Shown here piece after piece: positions 1-6,756 of a stretch of 35,196 nt of DNA. Below the pieces are notes generated by a model, which had not been told where the DNA came from, did not search any database, and was given only the letters and a program-made list of their open reading frames with translations. How positions within the stretch are numbered: position 1 is the stretch's first letter; each line of letters begins with the position of its first letter. Source of the DNA: CAZDRI01 sp964508055 (lineage in GTDB: Bacteria > Pseudomonadota > Gammaproteobacteria > PS1 > Pseudothioglobaceae). Where the stretch lies: positions 1 to 35,196 of the forward strand of contig CAZDRI010000017.1 of NCBI GenBank assembly GCA_964508055.1, written 5' to 3'. Both the position numbers and the translations under genes were made by a program.

Positions 1-192
1 TATAAAATTTTGCTTAATGAACTTAAAAAAAGACCCCTCAACTAGTCAAGACCCTTTTTTTATTATAATTTATATTTGTTGTTTATTCTTATAAAATAAA
101 GGATTTATGATGATTGTGTAGATTTATTTTTATTTGTAAATTTTGTATTTTTTTTATTAAAGTCTTACACAATCATTACGAATTTTTATTTT
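1..192. other. Non-coding left edge with short inverted repeats
   Basis: No gene is visible here. A run of seven A (25-31) and a run of seven T (55-61) flank a C-rich stretch, which could act as a weak terminator for something left of the window, although the inner part pairs poorly. ATGATTGTGTA at 110-120 is repeated inverted at 166-176 with a 45-base spacer. It lies directly before the integrase remnant, so it could be part of a recombination site. That is inference only. Confidence 0.3.
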
Positions 193-479
193 ATGGCCAT
201 AAATTTTACTAATAAATCGCTTGATAATATATCAATTACTGGAAAACGGCAAAGCATTAAAGATGAAAAATCAAGAGGATTATATTTAGAAATCACAGCA
301 AAAGGTAAAAAAACATTTTCTTTAAATTCGTAGTGTAATGGGTAAAACCTATCGGCACTATATAGGCGTTTAAAAACAGTGTAAGCGGTAGAACTGCTAA
401 TATTATGCTAACCCTACTAAAACCAATTTATAATTTTGCATTCAGACAGATTAAAAGATTATGTTTAAAATTAACTTAG
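193..479 (+). pseudogene. Tyrosine integrase remnant (N-terminal part)
   Basis: The ATG at 193 opens a frame reading MAINFTNKSLDNI, then KDEKSRGLYLEITAKGKKTF, which ends at a TAG near residue 46. In another frame the expected continuation follows: RSVMGKTYRHYIGV. After a further shift comes GRTANIMLTLLKPIYNFAFR, ending at 479. This order matches the arm-type DNA-binding domain (DUF4102-like: RGLYL, KTF, YR, GK, IG) and the start of the core-binding domain (TAN, L, IF/YNFA) of P4-like tyrosine integrases. The catalytic domain with its R..HxxR..Y residues is missing, and at least two frameshifts break the rest, so the gene is dead. It sits in an island remnant beside tRNA-Arg, the usual target of such integrases. 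Confidence 0.7.
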
Positions 480-480
480 T

Positions 481-514
481 GGATTTTTGCTTGCCGAATA
501 GCAAGCAAAAATTC
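481..514. terminator. Strong hairpin after integrase remnant
   Basis: TTTTTGCTTGC (484-494) pairs perfectly with GCAAGCAAAAA (501-511) around the six-base loop CGAATA. The pairing extends through A483-T512 and G481-C514 with a G-T wobble at 482/513. A-rich and T-rich flanks on both sides would let it terminate transcription in either direction. On the minus strand it lies downstream of the toxin gene that ends at 593. Confidence 0.5.
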
Positions 515-592
515 TAATAAAGGTGCTAGAATTTATAATAAAATTTTCACTATAGGAAATGAGTATTTACACAAAATTATTTACAGAGCCAC

Positions 593-859
593 TTAATTAA
601 ATAATTGTGAATGTGAGCCTATTCTTAGTAAGATAATCTCATTATTCTTAACTAAGTACATGATTAGCATATCACCGCCTATATGAAACTCTTTACAATC
701 TAAGTAATTGCCTTGTAGTTTGTGGTCTCTTGCTTGTTTTGGTAATGGTTTACCATTTTTTAAGAGTGAAGTATAAATAATAAACTTTTCAAATTGTTTA
801 TCAGTAAGTTTTACTTTTCTAAAATCATTAAGAAAAGACTTTCGTCTTTTAAGTATCAC
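593..859 (-). CDS. YafQ-family toxin (mRNA interferase)
   Basis: This 88-residue protein resembles YafQ of the RelE superfamily, ribosome-dependent endoribonucleases that cleave mRNA when their antitoxin is lost. The family's key positions are visible: His46 in DHKLQGNY, His59 and Asp63 in EFHIGGDMLIMY, and His83 in the C-terminal GSHSQLF. These correspond to the catalytic and RNA-contacting histidines and aspartate known for E. coli YafQ. The position after the Asp is Met, where E. coli has Trp. Length is normal for the family. It starts with GTG, and that codon overlaps the TGA of the upstream antitoxin (GTGA), so the two are translationally coupled. It appears intact although the neighbouring integrase is decayed. 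Whether it is toxic is not shown by the sequence. Confidence 0.8.
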   Translation of the reverse strand: MILKRRKSFLNDFRKVKLTDKQFEKFIIYTSLLKNGKPLPKQARDHKLQGNYLDCKEFHIGGDMLIMYLVKNNEIILLRIGSHSQLFN

Positions 860-1098
860 TCAAAATCCTTAATATCAAAATCAACAATATTAATTCCTGC
901 TCTAGCTTCTTTGATAGCCTTTTGAGTTTCTTTATTAGGTATTTTTATATCAAATGGTATGCCTTTGTGTAATTCTACTTGCTTTAGAAAGATATTAATT
1001 GCATCACTCATAGTAATACCCAAGCTATTAAAAACGCTTTGAGCGTGTTTTTTTACTGTTGGATTTAATTTAATACTAGTTGTTGTTTTAACTTCCAT
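856..1098 (-). CDS. DinJ/RelB-family antitoxin
   Basis: This is an antitoxin of the DinJ/RelB ribbon-helix-helix family. The N-terminal strand MEVKTTTSIKLNPTVKKHA and the helix LGITMSDAINIFLKQV give the RHH fold that binds the operator. The tail from GIPFDIKIPNKET onward matches the DinJ region that wraps the YafQ toxin. An ATG at 1110 lies four codons upstream in frame. I prefer the ATG at 1098 because family members begin right before the KTTTSI strand, but neither site has a clear ribosome-binding site. The gene overlaps the toxin by four bases. A perfect palindrome 20-37 bases upstream is a plausible autoregulatory operator. The pair probably persists by addiction on the remains of a mobile island. 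Confidence 0.8.
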   Translation of the reverse strand: MEVKTTTSIKLNPTVKKHAQSVFNSLGITMSDAINIFLKQVELHKGIPFDIKIPNKETQKAIKEARAGINIVDFDIKDFE

Positions 1099-1117
1099 AA
1101 TGTTAATCATTTAATAA

Positions 1118-1135
1118 ATAATACAATAGTATTAT
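1118..1135. promoter_or_regulatory. Palindrome upstream of toxin-antitoxin pair
   Basis: ATAATAC (1118-1124) and GTATTAT (1129-1135) form a perfect inverted repeat around AATA, immediately upstream of the antitoxin gene. RHH antitoxins usually repress their own operon by binding such palindromes, so this is the likely operator. It is AT-rich and may also contain the -10 element. The function is inferred from position. Confidence 0.45.
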
Positions 1136-1252
1136 ATAGTGTAATCAATAAAAAACATTAAAAATCATAAAATATTTTTAACAAAATTGCAGTTATAAAA
1201 TTTTTTAGAGTTTTTTAACAAAATTAACTAGCAGTCAACAGCCCCACTAGAC

Positions 1253-1306
1253 ATACACTACAATATAAACCGCTACAGGTCTTCATTTATATGGGGTTTA
1301 GTGTAT
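1253..1306. repeat. Inverted repeat in island remnant
   Basis: ATACACTA (1253-1260) and TAGTGTAT (1299-1306) are inverted copies separated by 38 bases, with a further short pairing of AAACC against GGTTT inside. It may be the worn end of a small mobile element or a hairpin. The surrounding 1111-1421 holds no recognisable gene. Confidence 0.3.
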
Positions 1307-1421
1307 ATTGAAACGGCAAAAAGTTTTATTTTGGTTTTTTTAATCTTACCCTGAAATTACATTTTTTGAGCTGTTCGGAAATTCCTAATAGTTGGAAAAT
1401 ATTAAAAACTAAATTTATAAA

Positions 1422-1562
1422 TCACTCATCATCTTTATCTTTAGAAAATAAAGCATTACTAAGATAATCTCCTATTGAATATTTATTATAGTCATCATTA
1501 TCTATATCATCTAAATTAGGTAATCCTGTTGCTTTTGCAATTAAATTTATGCTTTTTCTCAG
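1422..1562 (-). pseudogene. C-terminal remnant of an unrecognised gene
   Basis: An open stretch of 46 codons on the minus strand ends with LPNLDDIDNDDYNKYSIGDY and, a few residues later, an acidic KDKDDE before the stop. It is preceded by an in-frame TGA at 1563-1565 and has no ATG, GTG or TTG that would make a sensible start. Its varied composition suggests former coding sequence, so I read it as the tail of a lost gene. I do not recognise the family. A short 26-codon frame on the other strand (1549-1629) overlaps it and is equally unassigned. Confidence 0.35.
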
Positions 1563-1674
1563 TCAAACAAAAGTGCAAGATGTTTCTGAACTTATACATG
1601 CATATCACATAAATACAGGAGTGGTTTAAAGTTGTTTATTGATTATATTTGTTGTTATATCAATGGTTTTAAGG

Positions 1675-1751
1675 TGGCGCCCTTGAGACGATTCGAACGT
1701 CCGACCTATCGCTTAGGAGGCGATTGCTCTATCCAGCTGAGCTACAAGGGC
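1675..1751 (-). tRNA. tRNA-Arg (anticodon CCT)
   Basis: A 77-base cloverleaf on the minus strand. The acceptor arms GCCCTTG and CAAGGGC pair. The D arm holds GCTCAGCTGGATAGAGC, the anticodon stem ATCGC/GCGAT encloses CTCCTAA (anticodon CCT, reading AGG), and the T arm is GGACG-TTCGAAT-CGTCT. The CCA end is encoded (1675-1677). Its 3' end faces the island remnant at 1-1674. Integrases commonly use the 3' end of tRNA genes as attachment site, which fits the integrase relic. I found no second copy of the tRNA 3' end within the window. Confidence 0.95.
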
Positions 1752-1836
1752 TTATATTTATTATATTAAAATTAATATATTAACAGTAAATAGTAAATTA
1801 AGTAAAATCATTACTTTTAAATTTTAATAAAATTAC

Positions 1837-2955
1837 ATGAAAAAAATAGGAATACTTACAAGTGGAGGTGATTGTCCTGGTCTAAATGCTGCTATTCGTG
1901 GAGTATGTAGAACAGGTAATAAGTTCTATAATATGAAATTTATTGGCTTTAAAGATGGATTTCGTGGTTTAGTAAACAATAATTATATAGCTCTTAGAGA
2001 TGATGCTTTGTCAGGAATTTTAACTTTAGGTGGAACTATACTTGGCACTAGCAGAGATAAGCCACATCGTATGAAAATTGAAGGTGAGGTTAGGAATATG
2101 GTAGCTAATGCAGTTGCAAATTATAAAAAACATAATTTAAATGCATTAGTATGTATTGGTGGCGGTGGAACTCAAAAAAATGCTTTTAAATTACATAAAG
2201 CAGGATTAAATATCATAACCATGCCAAAAACTATTGATAATGATGTTGCTAATACAGATTTAACTTTTGGCTTTGATACAGCTTTGGGAATAGCAACAAA
2301 TGCAATTGATCGTCTCCACTCAACTGCAATGAGTCATAAAAGAATTATTGTAGTTGAAGTTATGGGTCATAGAGCTGGATGGCTTGCTTTAGGGTCTGGA
2401 ATTGCTGGAGGTGCTGAAGCAATATTAATACCTGAAATACCTTATGATGAAAATATTGTAGCTGAAGCTATTTTAGATAGAACAAAATCTGGAAAACTCT
2501 ATAGCATAATAGTAGTTGCTGAAGGAGCTATGAGTTATAAAAACTCTAGTATATTAACCAAACTTGAAAAAAATAAAAAATTAGCTGATACCAATATAAA
2601 AAAACAAAAAGCAGCAACAGCTATTTTAAATTTTTATAAACAACATGTTCACCACACCTTAGATTTAACTAATAAGCTAGAAAAGCTAACTAAAATAGAA
2701 TCAAAATTAACAGTATTAGGTCATCTGCAAAGAGGTGGAACGCCTACAGCAACAGATAGATTATTAGCAACTAGATTAGGCACCTCTTGTGCAAAATATA
2801 TAAAAAATGGAAAGTTTGGGGTAATGGTTGCATTAAAAGGGGAAAAAATATCTGTAGTGGATTTGGATAAAGTAGCAGGTATTAAAAAACTTGTTCCTAA
2901 AAATCATCCATGGGTTAAATCAGCGAGAAAACTTGGAATTTGTATGGGTGACTAA
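1837..2955 (+). CDS. 6-phosphofructokinase, PPi- or ATP-dependent
   Basis: This phosphofructokinase family protein (372 residues) phosphorylates fructose 6-phosphate or, with pyrophosphate, works reversibly. Family motifs run in order: GGDCPGLNAAIRG at 10-22, GGGGT at 108-112, PKTIDND at 130-136, GFDTAL, then MGHRAGWLAL and GHLQRGGTPTATDR. The Lys in PKTIDND (residue 131, E. coli position 124) is typical of the PPi-dependent and mixed-substrate branch, where E. coli PfkA has Gly. At the phosphoryl-donor site E. coli reads GGDGS. Here the Asp is replaced by Gly, while the following position remains Gly, as in ATP users. The phosphoryl donor therefore cannot be fixed from sequence. In thiotrophic symbionts a reversible PPi enzyme is thought to replace fructose bisphosphatase in the Calvin cycle. 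It stands alone, with no cotranscribed neighbour. Confidence 0.88.
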   Translation: MKKIGILTSGGDCPGLNAAIRGVCRTGNKFYNMKFIGFKDGFRGLVNNNYIALRDDALSGILTLGGTILGTSRDKPHRMKIEGEVRNMVANAVANYKKHNLNALVCIGGGGTQKNAFKLHKAGLNIITMPKTIDNDVANTDLTFGFDTALGIATNAIDRLHSTAMSHKRIIVVEVMGHRAGWLALGSGIAGGAEAILIPEIPYDENIVAEAILDRTKSGKLYSIIVVAEGAMSYKNSSILTKLEKNKKLADTNIKKQKAATAILNFYKQHVHHTLDLTNKLEKLTKIESKLTVLGHLQRGGTPTATDRLLATRLGTSCAKYIKNGKFGVMVALKGEKISVVDLDKVAGIKKLVPKNHPWVKSARKLGICMGD

Positions 2956-3030
2956 ATAATATAAAACTGTTGTGAAACTATGCCGGGGATGAAGTTTAAG
3001 GAAATGTTTTTTTTTGAATAGCTTTGTAAG

Positions 3031-4809
3031 TTATTGAGGATATAAGCTTTTTAACTTCAAATCTTTTTTACTGTCATCATGTTCAACTTGATTATTTAAA
3101 TAGGCTTTTATTTTCTCCCAAAAAACAACTCCATTCCATTTTTTATCTTTATTTTTATAAAGTATATTATCCAACTCTAACAAATCATCTTTAATATTAT
3201 CAAACAAATCATTGTTAGCTATTTCTTCCAAACCAGCTATATTATTAGCAATATTATGTCTAGCCCATTTAATTAAAGCCATACGGCATTTTGCTATATT
3301 ATTTTCTTTAGCACTTTTTTTAATTTCATTAACAACTTCTTTATTCTTAAAAATATCAGTGTTAATTTTAGCCTTTTTTGATTTACTATTATTTTTCTTA
3401 ACAAGAAATAATATTACAATAGTTATTATCCAAAACACAGTTAGTATCAGAGATAATATTTGCCATTTAAGAGGTTCTTTATAAATTATTTTTATTTCAG
3501 GTTGATTAATTATATCTTTTGGTCTATCAATAATAATTGATTTAGTGCTAGATTTTTTTATCTCTATTGGTTGATTTATATTAGCAGCTAATACTGTTAT
3601 TTGCTGTGCAGGTAAAGTTATAGTTTCTAATTTTTCAGTAGTAGTATTAAACCAATTAACTTTTATTTCTGGCAAGATATGATTGCCAGCAGAGTTCGGA
3701 ATAATTAGGATATTTTGAATTTTAGTGCTCATTAAATCTTTTTCAGTAACTTTAATATCTGTTTTAGTGTCATCTATATATTGTTGAAACATATCAGAGC
3801 TCTCAAATTTTATATCAGGCAATTGTGATGCCATAAGAGATTTTGCTTGTAGCGATATTTCCCTAATAACAGGTTCACCAACTTTAAATATTGTTGGTTC
3901 AGTTAAATATCTTGCTTTGATTTTTAGGTCTTTAGCGGGAAGCCAATTAATTACTATTGCATCATCAATTTGTGGTTTTACATCTAAAATTATTTCATTT
4001 GTTATAAGGTTGATTTGTTGAGTTTTTTTATTAGTTTTAAAATTTACCGGTAATTTAATTCTTGGTATTGAAAGTTTGCCTCTTTGCTGTGGGAATATTG
4101 CATAATTAAAGTCTATAACCCAAAAAGTTTTATTATTGTATGTTTTTTTTTTTACTTTTGAGGAGTTTAATTTTTGAATAATTGCATTTTTTACTTTTGG
4201 AGCAAAAGGTATTTTGCTTATATTTAATAATTTTGATGTGCTATAAAGACTTACAGTGTAATTTACTTGAGATTGAATAAAAGGTGTCTTATTATCTACT
4301 TTAGAAGTAATAAATAAAGGCTGATTACTTATATCTTTTATAGCATCTGTTACTTTTATATTTATTTCTTTTGATTTTTCTTTGCCAATACTAAAAACTG
4401 GAATTTTTAAATCTCCTATTCTTTTTGGTTCTAAAACTAATTTCCAAACCTTAGTCCTTTTAACTCTATTATTAATTGAGATTATTGATTGAGATTCTGT
4501 AGTGTCAATGATTATAAAATCATTTTCTAATTTAGAAAAATTAATACTACCAGACTCATTTGAATTTTCTAAAGATATTGTTAAGTATAAGTTTTCTGCA
4601 TTAGTAATAGTACTGCTATTTACACTTGAAGTTAATTTAGCATAAGCAAAATTTGTAAAAAGTAAAAAAAATAAAAAAATAAAAATATTACAAAAGGTAT
4701 TAAATACATTTTGTAATATTTTTGTACAAGCTATTTCTATGAATAAGAGAAAAGAAATTAGTAGATTATGTGTTAAAAGATTCTTCCTTTTTTCAAACTC
4801 CATTCTCAA
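3031..4809 (-). CDS. batD: BatD-like membrane protein
   Basis: This 592-residue protein resembles BatD of the Bacteroides aerotolerance (Bat) family: a signal sequence, a long periplasmic beta-rich region starting LTSSVNSSTITNAENLYL, one transmembrane segment near residues 450-475 (QILSLILTVFWIITIVILFL), and a cytoplasmic helical tail. The biochemical role of BatD is not settled. The usual partners (MoxR ATPase, DUF58, BatA/B/C with VWA domains) are not beside it. The start is doubtful. The frame opens at MRMEFEKRK and has an extra hydrophobic stretch before the real-looking signal peptide ending in NFAYA. A better placed ATG at 4709 lies one base out of frame, just before runs of T. The gene is convergent with the phosphofructokinase. 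Confidence 0.7.
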   Translation of the reverse strand: MRMEFEKRKNLLTHNLLISFLLFIEIACTKILQNVFNTFCNIFIFLFFLLFTNFAYAKLTSSVNSSTITNAENLYLTISLENSNESGSINFSKLENDFIIIDTTESQSIISINNRVKRTKVWKLVLEPKRIGDLKIPVFSIGKEKSKEINIKVTDAIKDISNQPLFITSKVDNKTPFIQSQVNYTVSLYSTSKLLNISKIPFAPKVKNAIIQKLNSSKVKKKTYNNKTFWVIDFNYAIFPQQRGKLSIPRIKLPVNFKTNKKTQQINLITNEIILDVKPQIDDAIVINWLPAKDLKIKARYLTEPTIFKVGEPVIREISLQAKSLMASQLPDIKFESSDMFQQYIDDTKTDIKVTEKDLMSTKIQNILIIPNSAGNHILPEIKVNWFNTTTEKLETITLPAQQITVLAANINQPIEIKKSSTKSIIIDRPKDIINQPEIKIIYKEPLKWQILSLILTVFWIITIVILFLVKKNNSKSKKAKINTDIFKNKEVVNEIKKSAKENNIAKCRMALIKWARHNIANNIAGLEEIANNDLFDNIKDDLLELDNILYKNKDKKWNGVVFWEKIKAYLNNQVEHDDSKKDLKLKSLYPQ

Positions 4810-5120
4810 TTTTTTATTTATTAATGACCATAATATGTAGAAATTTAAACTTTATCTGAAATGTAATCATTTGGTTTCTTATTATAAAGCAATATTATTG
4901 TTAAATTTCTAATCTATCTTAGTTCTTCATTTGATAAACTTACGAGGATATTAGTGATTATCTATTATATTTTTTTACCAAAATAACTAAAGCTATAGAT
5001 GTTTTAAAATTGATGCTAATGGTTTTTTAGCTTACCTTTTTTCTAAATAATTAAAACAAAAAATAAACAATAAACAATAAACATGAAGTAATATAATAAT
5101 TGCAAGTTATATAATTTTAG
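4810..5120. other. Gene-free AT-rich stretch with a small tandem repeat
   Basis: I see no gene in these 311 bases. AATAAAC is repeated three times in tandem at 5062-5082. The stretch separates the BatD-like gene start from the 3' end of tRNA-Val and presumably carries the BatD promoter, which I cannot define. Confidence 0.4.
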
Positions 5121-5193
5121 TGGGCGCTGCAGGACTTGAACCTGCGACCCTCGCCTTGTAAGGGCGATGCTCTCCCAACTGAGCTAAGCACCC
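5121..5193 (-). tRNA. tRNA-Val (anticodon TAC)
   Basis: A 73-base cloverleaf on the minus strand. Acceptor GGGTGCT pairs with AGCGCCC (one T-G wobble) and the discriminator is A. The D arm is GCTCAGTTGGGAGAGC. The anticodon stem TCGCC/GGCGA encloses CTTACAA, giving anticodon TAC. The T arm is GCAGG-TTCAAGT-CCTGC. CCA is not encoded. It lies 72 bases downstream of the HU gene on the same strand, separated from it by a terminator hairpin. Confidence 0.95.
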
Positions 5194-5196
5194 AAT

Positions 5197-5233
5197 AAAA
5201 ACACTTCAAAAATATTATATGAGAAGTGTTTTT
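5197..5233 (-). terminator. Rho-independent terminator after HU gene
   Basis: AAAAACACTTC (5197-5207) and GAAGTGTTTTT (5223-5233) form an 11-bp stem. Read on the minus strand the stem ends in a run of T, the classic terminator form, 33 bases after the HU stop codon. It would separate the HU transcript from tRNA-Val. T-rich flanks on both strands could make it bidirectional. Confidence 0.7.
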
Positions 5234-5265
5234 TATTAAACAAAGGGTAGTTTTACTGGATTAGT

Positions 5266-5541
5266 TTATTTATTAACCGCATCTTTTAATAACTTGCCAG
5301 CTTTAAATGCTGGGACTTTACTAGCTTTAATTTGAATAGTAGCGCCAGTTTGAGGATTTCTTCCAACACGAGCTGCGCGGTCTCTAACTAAAAAGCTACC
5401 AAATCCTGTTAAAGCAACTGAATCACCATTTGATAGAGTTGTGGTAACAGCAGCAATCATAGCATCAATTGCACGCCCTGCAGCAACCTTAGATATATCA
5501 GCATCTTCAGCAACAGCATTTATTAGATCAGATTTATTCAT
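5266..5541 (-). CDS. hupB: DNA-binding protein HU
   Basis: A 91-residue HU-family nucleoid protein that binds and bends DNA as a dimer. The whole family pattern is present: MNKSDLINAVAEDADISK at the N-terminal helices, then ALTGFGSFLVRDRAARVGRNPQTG leading into the DNA-contacting beta arm, whose RNPQTG tip carries the intercalating proline, and the C-terminal KVPAFKAGKLLKDAVN helix. Length is exactly typical. The NPQTG arm and overall form fit HU rather than IHF. It is monocistronic, with its own terminator downstream and a clear AAGGAG-like ribosome-binding site just before ATG. It is unrelated in function to the ccm genes upstream. Confidence 0.95.
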   Translation of the reverse strand: MNKSDLINAVAEDADISKVAAGRAIDAMIAAVTTTLSNGDSVALTGFGSFLVRDRAARVGRNPQTGATIQIKASKVPAFKAGKLLKDAVNK

Positions 5542-5606
5542 AAAAACTCCTTAAAAATTTAAAAAAAAATGTAATGTTAAAGCAACTAAAGATTATCCAT
5601 TAAATA

Positions 5607-5629
5607 TATCTTTAGTCAATATAAAGATA
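5607..5629 (-). terminator. Weak hairpin after ccmG
   Basis: TATCTTTA (5607-5614) pairs with TAAAGATA (5622-5629) around GTCAATA, 10 bases beyond the ccmG stop on the minus strand. The stem is mostly A-T and the following T-run is broken, so termination of the nap-ccm transcript here is plausible but weak. Confidence 0.35.
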
Positions 5630-5638
5630 AAAAAATAA

Positions 5639-6172
5639 TTATTTTACCCATCCTCCCCCTTTAACCTTAGGCAGGACTTCATTATCCCACATTTCTTTAG
5701 TTAATTGACCGGTAATTTTCTTTTTTATGATACCATTTTTATTGACAACAAATGTTTCAGGAGTAGCATATACTCCTAATTCTAAGCCCTGTTCACCTTT
5801 AAAATCAAAAGTAATTTTATGATAAGGGTTTCCTAACTCCTCTAAATATTTAATGGCATCTTTTTTTGTATCTTTATAATTAATACCAATCATATTGACT
5901 TTTTTAGATTTAAAAATTTCTAACAATGTAGCATGTTCTGCTCTACAAGTTGCACACCACGATGCCCATACATTCACAAGAGTGTATTTTTCATTAAAGT
6001 CTTCTTTTGTAAAAGGCTCATAACTGTCATATAACATTTTTGTTTTAACTATTGGAAACTCTTTATTTATTAAAGGTGATGGTAGTTTTTTTGAATCTAT
6101 TTGTAAACTTATATATAAAAAGAAAGATAAGATTACAAATATAAAAAGTGGTATTAATCTTTTTATGCTCAT
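5639..6172 (-). CDS. ccmG: CcmG/DsbE thiol:disulfide oxidoreductase
   Basis: A 177-residue membrane-anchored periplasmic thioredoxin-like protein. It reduces the haem-binding cysteines of apocytochrome c (or its CcmH partner) in System I cytochrome c maturation. An N-terminal membrane anchor (residues about 7-25) is followed by the thioredoxin fold. The active site is WASWCATC (WCxxC with C-A-T-C) and the cis-proline loop is VYATPETF, both in CcmG form. The acidic RAEH after the active site is also typical. Its start overlaps the ccmE stop by four bases (ATGA). It is the last gene of the nap-ccm run. ccmF and ccmH, which normally flank it, are absent, so the partners must lie elsewhere. Confidence 0.93.
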   Translation of the reverse strand: MSIKRLIPLFIFVILSFFLYISLQIDSKKLPSPLINKEFPIVKTKMLYDSYEPFTKEDFNEKYTLVNVWASWCATCRAEHATLLEIFKSKKVNMIGINYKDTKKDAIKYLEELGNPYHKITFDFKGEQGLELGVYATPETFVVNKNGIIKKKITGQLTKEMWDNEVLPKVKGGGWVK

Positions 6173-6579
6173 TTCTTTAAAGAAGCAGCAACTTCTGGTG
6201 GCATATAATTTTCATCATGTTTTGCTAATACTTCACTAGCTTTAAATATATTGTTTTCTAAAAAACCTGTAGCAATAATTCCTTGCCCTTCTCTAAACAA
6301 ATCAGGAAGTATGCCTTTATAGTGGACTTTTATAGTCTTTTCATAATCAGTCAAATCAAACCATACATTTAAGCCTTCGCGTTTAACACTATCATTTTTA
6401 ACTATACCGCCCAAACGAAAGTTTTTATTTTTTATTACTTTTCCAGCATATATGTCTTTTGGAGACATAAAATATAATAAATTCTCTTCAAAAGCTTTTA
6501 TTGCTAAATAGCTAGCTAAACCTACTCCGCATAATAAAATAATTATTAGAAAAATTCTTTTTTGTCTTTTTTTAGTCAT
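6169..6579 (-). CDS. ccmE: CcmE haem chaperone
   Basis: A 136-residue haem chaperone that covalently carries haem b in the periplasm and hands it to apocytochrome c. There is one N-terminal transmembrane helix (about residues 9-28), then an OB-fold beta barrel (FRLGGIVKNDSVKREG, VHYKGILPDLFREGQGIIA). The diagnostic motif LAKHDENYMPPE contains the histidine that binds the haem vinyl group, followed by the conserved Tyr of the H-x-x-x-Y form. Length is slightly below the E. coli protein, with a shorter tail. It overlaps ccmD upstream and ccmG downstream, each by four bases, so ccmC-D-E-G is translationally coupled. Confidence 0.95.
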   Translation of the reverse strand: MTKKRQKRIFLIIILLCGVGLASYLAIKAFEENLLYFMSPKDIYAGKVIKNKNFRLGGIVKNDSVKREGLNVWFDLTDYEKTIKVHYKGILPDLFREGQGIIATGFLENNIFKASEVLAKHDENYMPPEVAASLKK

Positions 6580-6755
6580 TTGTTATTTTTAGTTTTATGA
6601 TATTTAATCCTTAATTGCTCAATAATTTTATTCTTTGTTTTATTAGGTTCTATAAATGCTAATAATAAAGCTATAAAAGTAAGTATATAACTGCTAAGAA
6701 TATAAGATGTATATTTACCGTAAGGTATGATAGTAATTAGTTCGTTGATATCCAT
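6576..6755 (-). CDS. ccmD: CcmD small membrane protein
   Basis: A 59-codon gene reading from ATG at 6755: MDINELITIIPYGKYTSY, then a hydrophobic span ILTFIALLLAFIEP, then a basic tail ending KYHKTKNNK. CcmD is a small single-pass protein that holds holo-CcmE to the CcmABC complex. The match is in size, topology (short N-terminal part with an aromatic patch, one helix, basic cytoplasmic tail) and exact position between ccmC and ccmE. It starts one base after the ccmC stop, and its TGA overlaps the ccmE ATG. CcmD proteins share little sequence, so position carries most of the weight. Confidence 0.88.
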   Translation of the reverse strand: MDINELITIIPYGKYTSYILSSYILTFIALLLAFIEPNKTKNKIIEQLRIKYHKTKNNK

Positions 6756-6756
6756 T

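Noticed and set aside
481..514. The strong hairpin as an integron or phage attachment site
   Set aside because: It has simple terminator form with A/T flanks and no second copy. No integron integrase is present.
3212..3484. Plus-strand 90-codon frame inside the BatD-like gene
   Set aside because: It is the antisense of a better supported gene. Its hydrophobic composition follows from the antisense of Lys/Asn-rich codons.
5062..5082. Three tandem AATAAAC units as a possible CRISPR or iteron array
   Set aside because: Seven-base units without spacers in AT-rich DNA are too short and too few for either.
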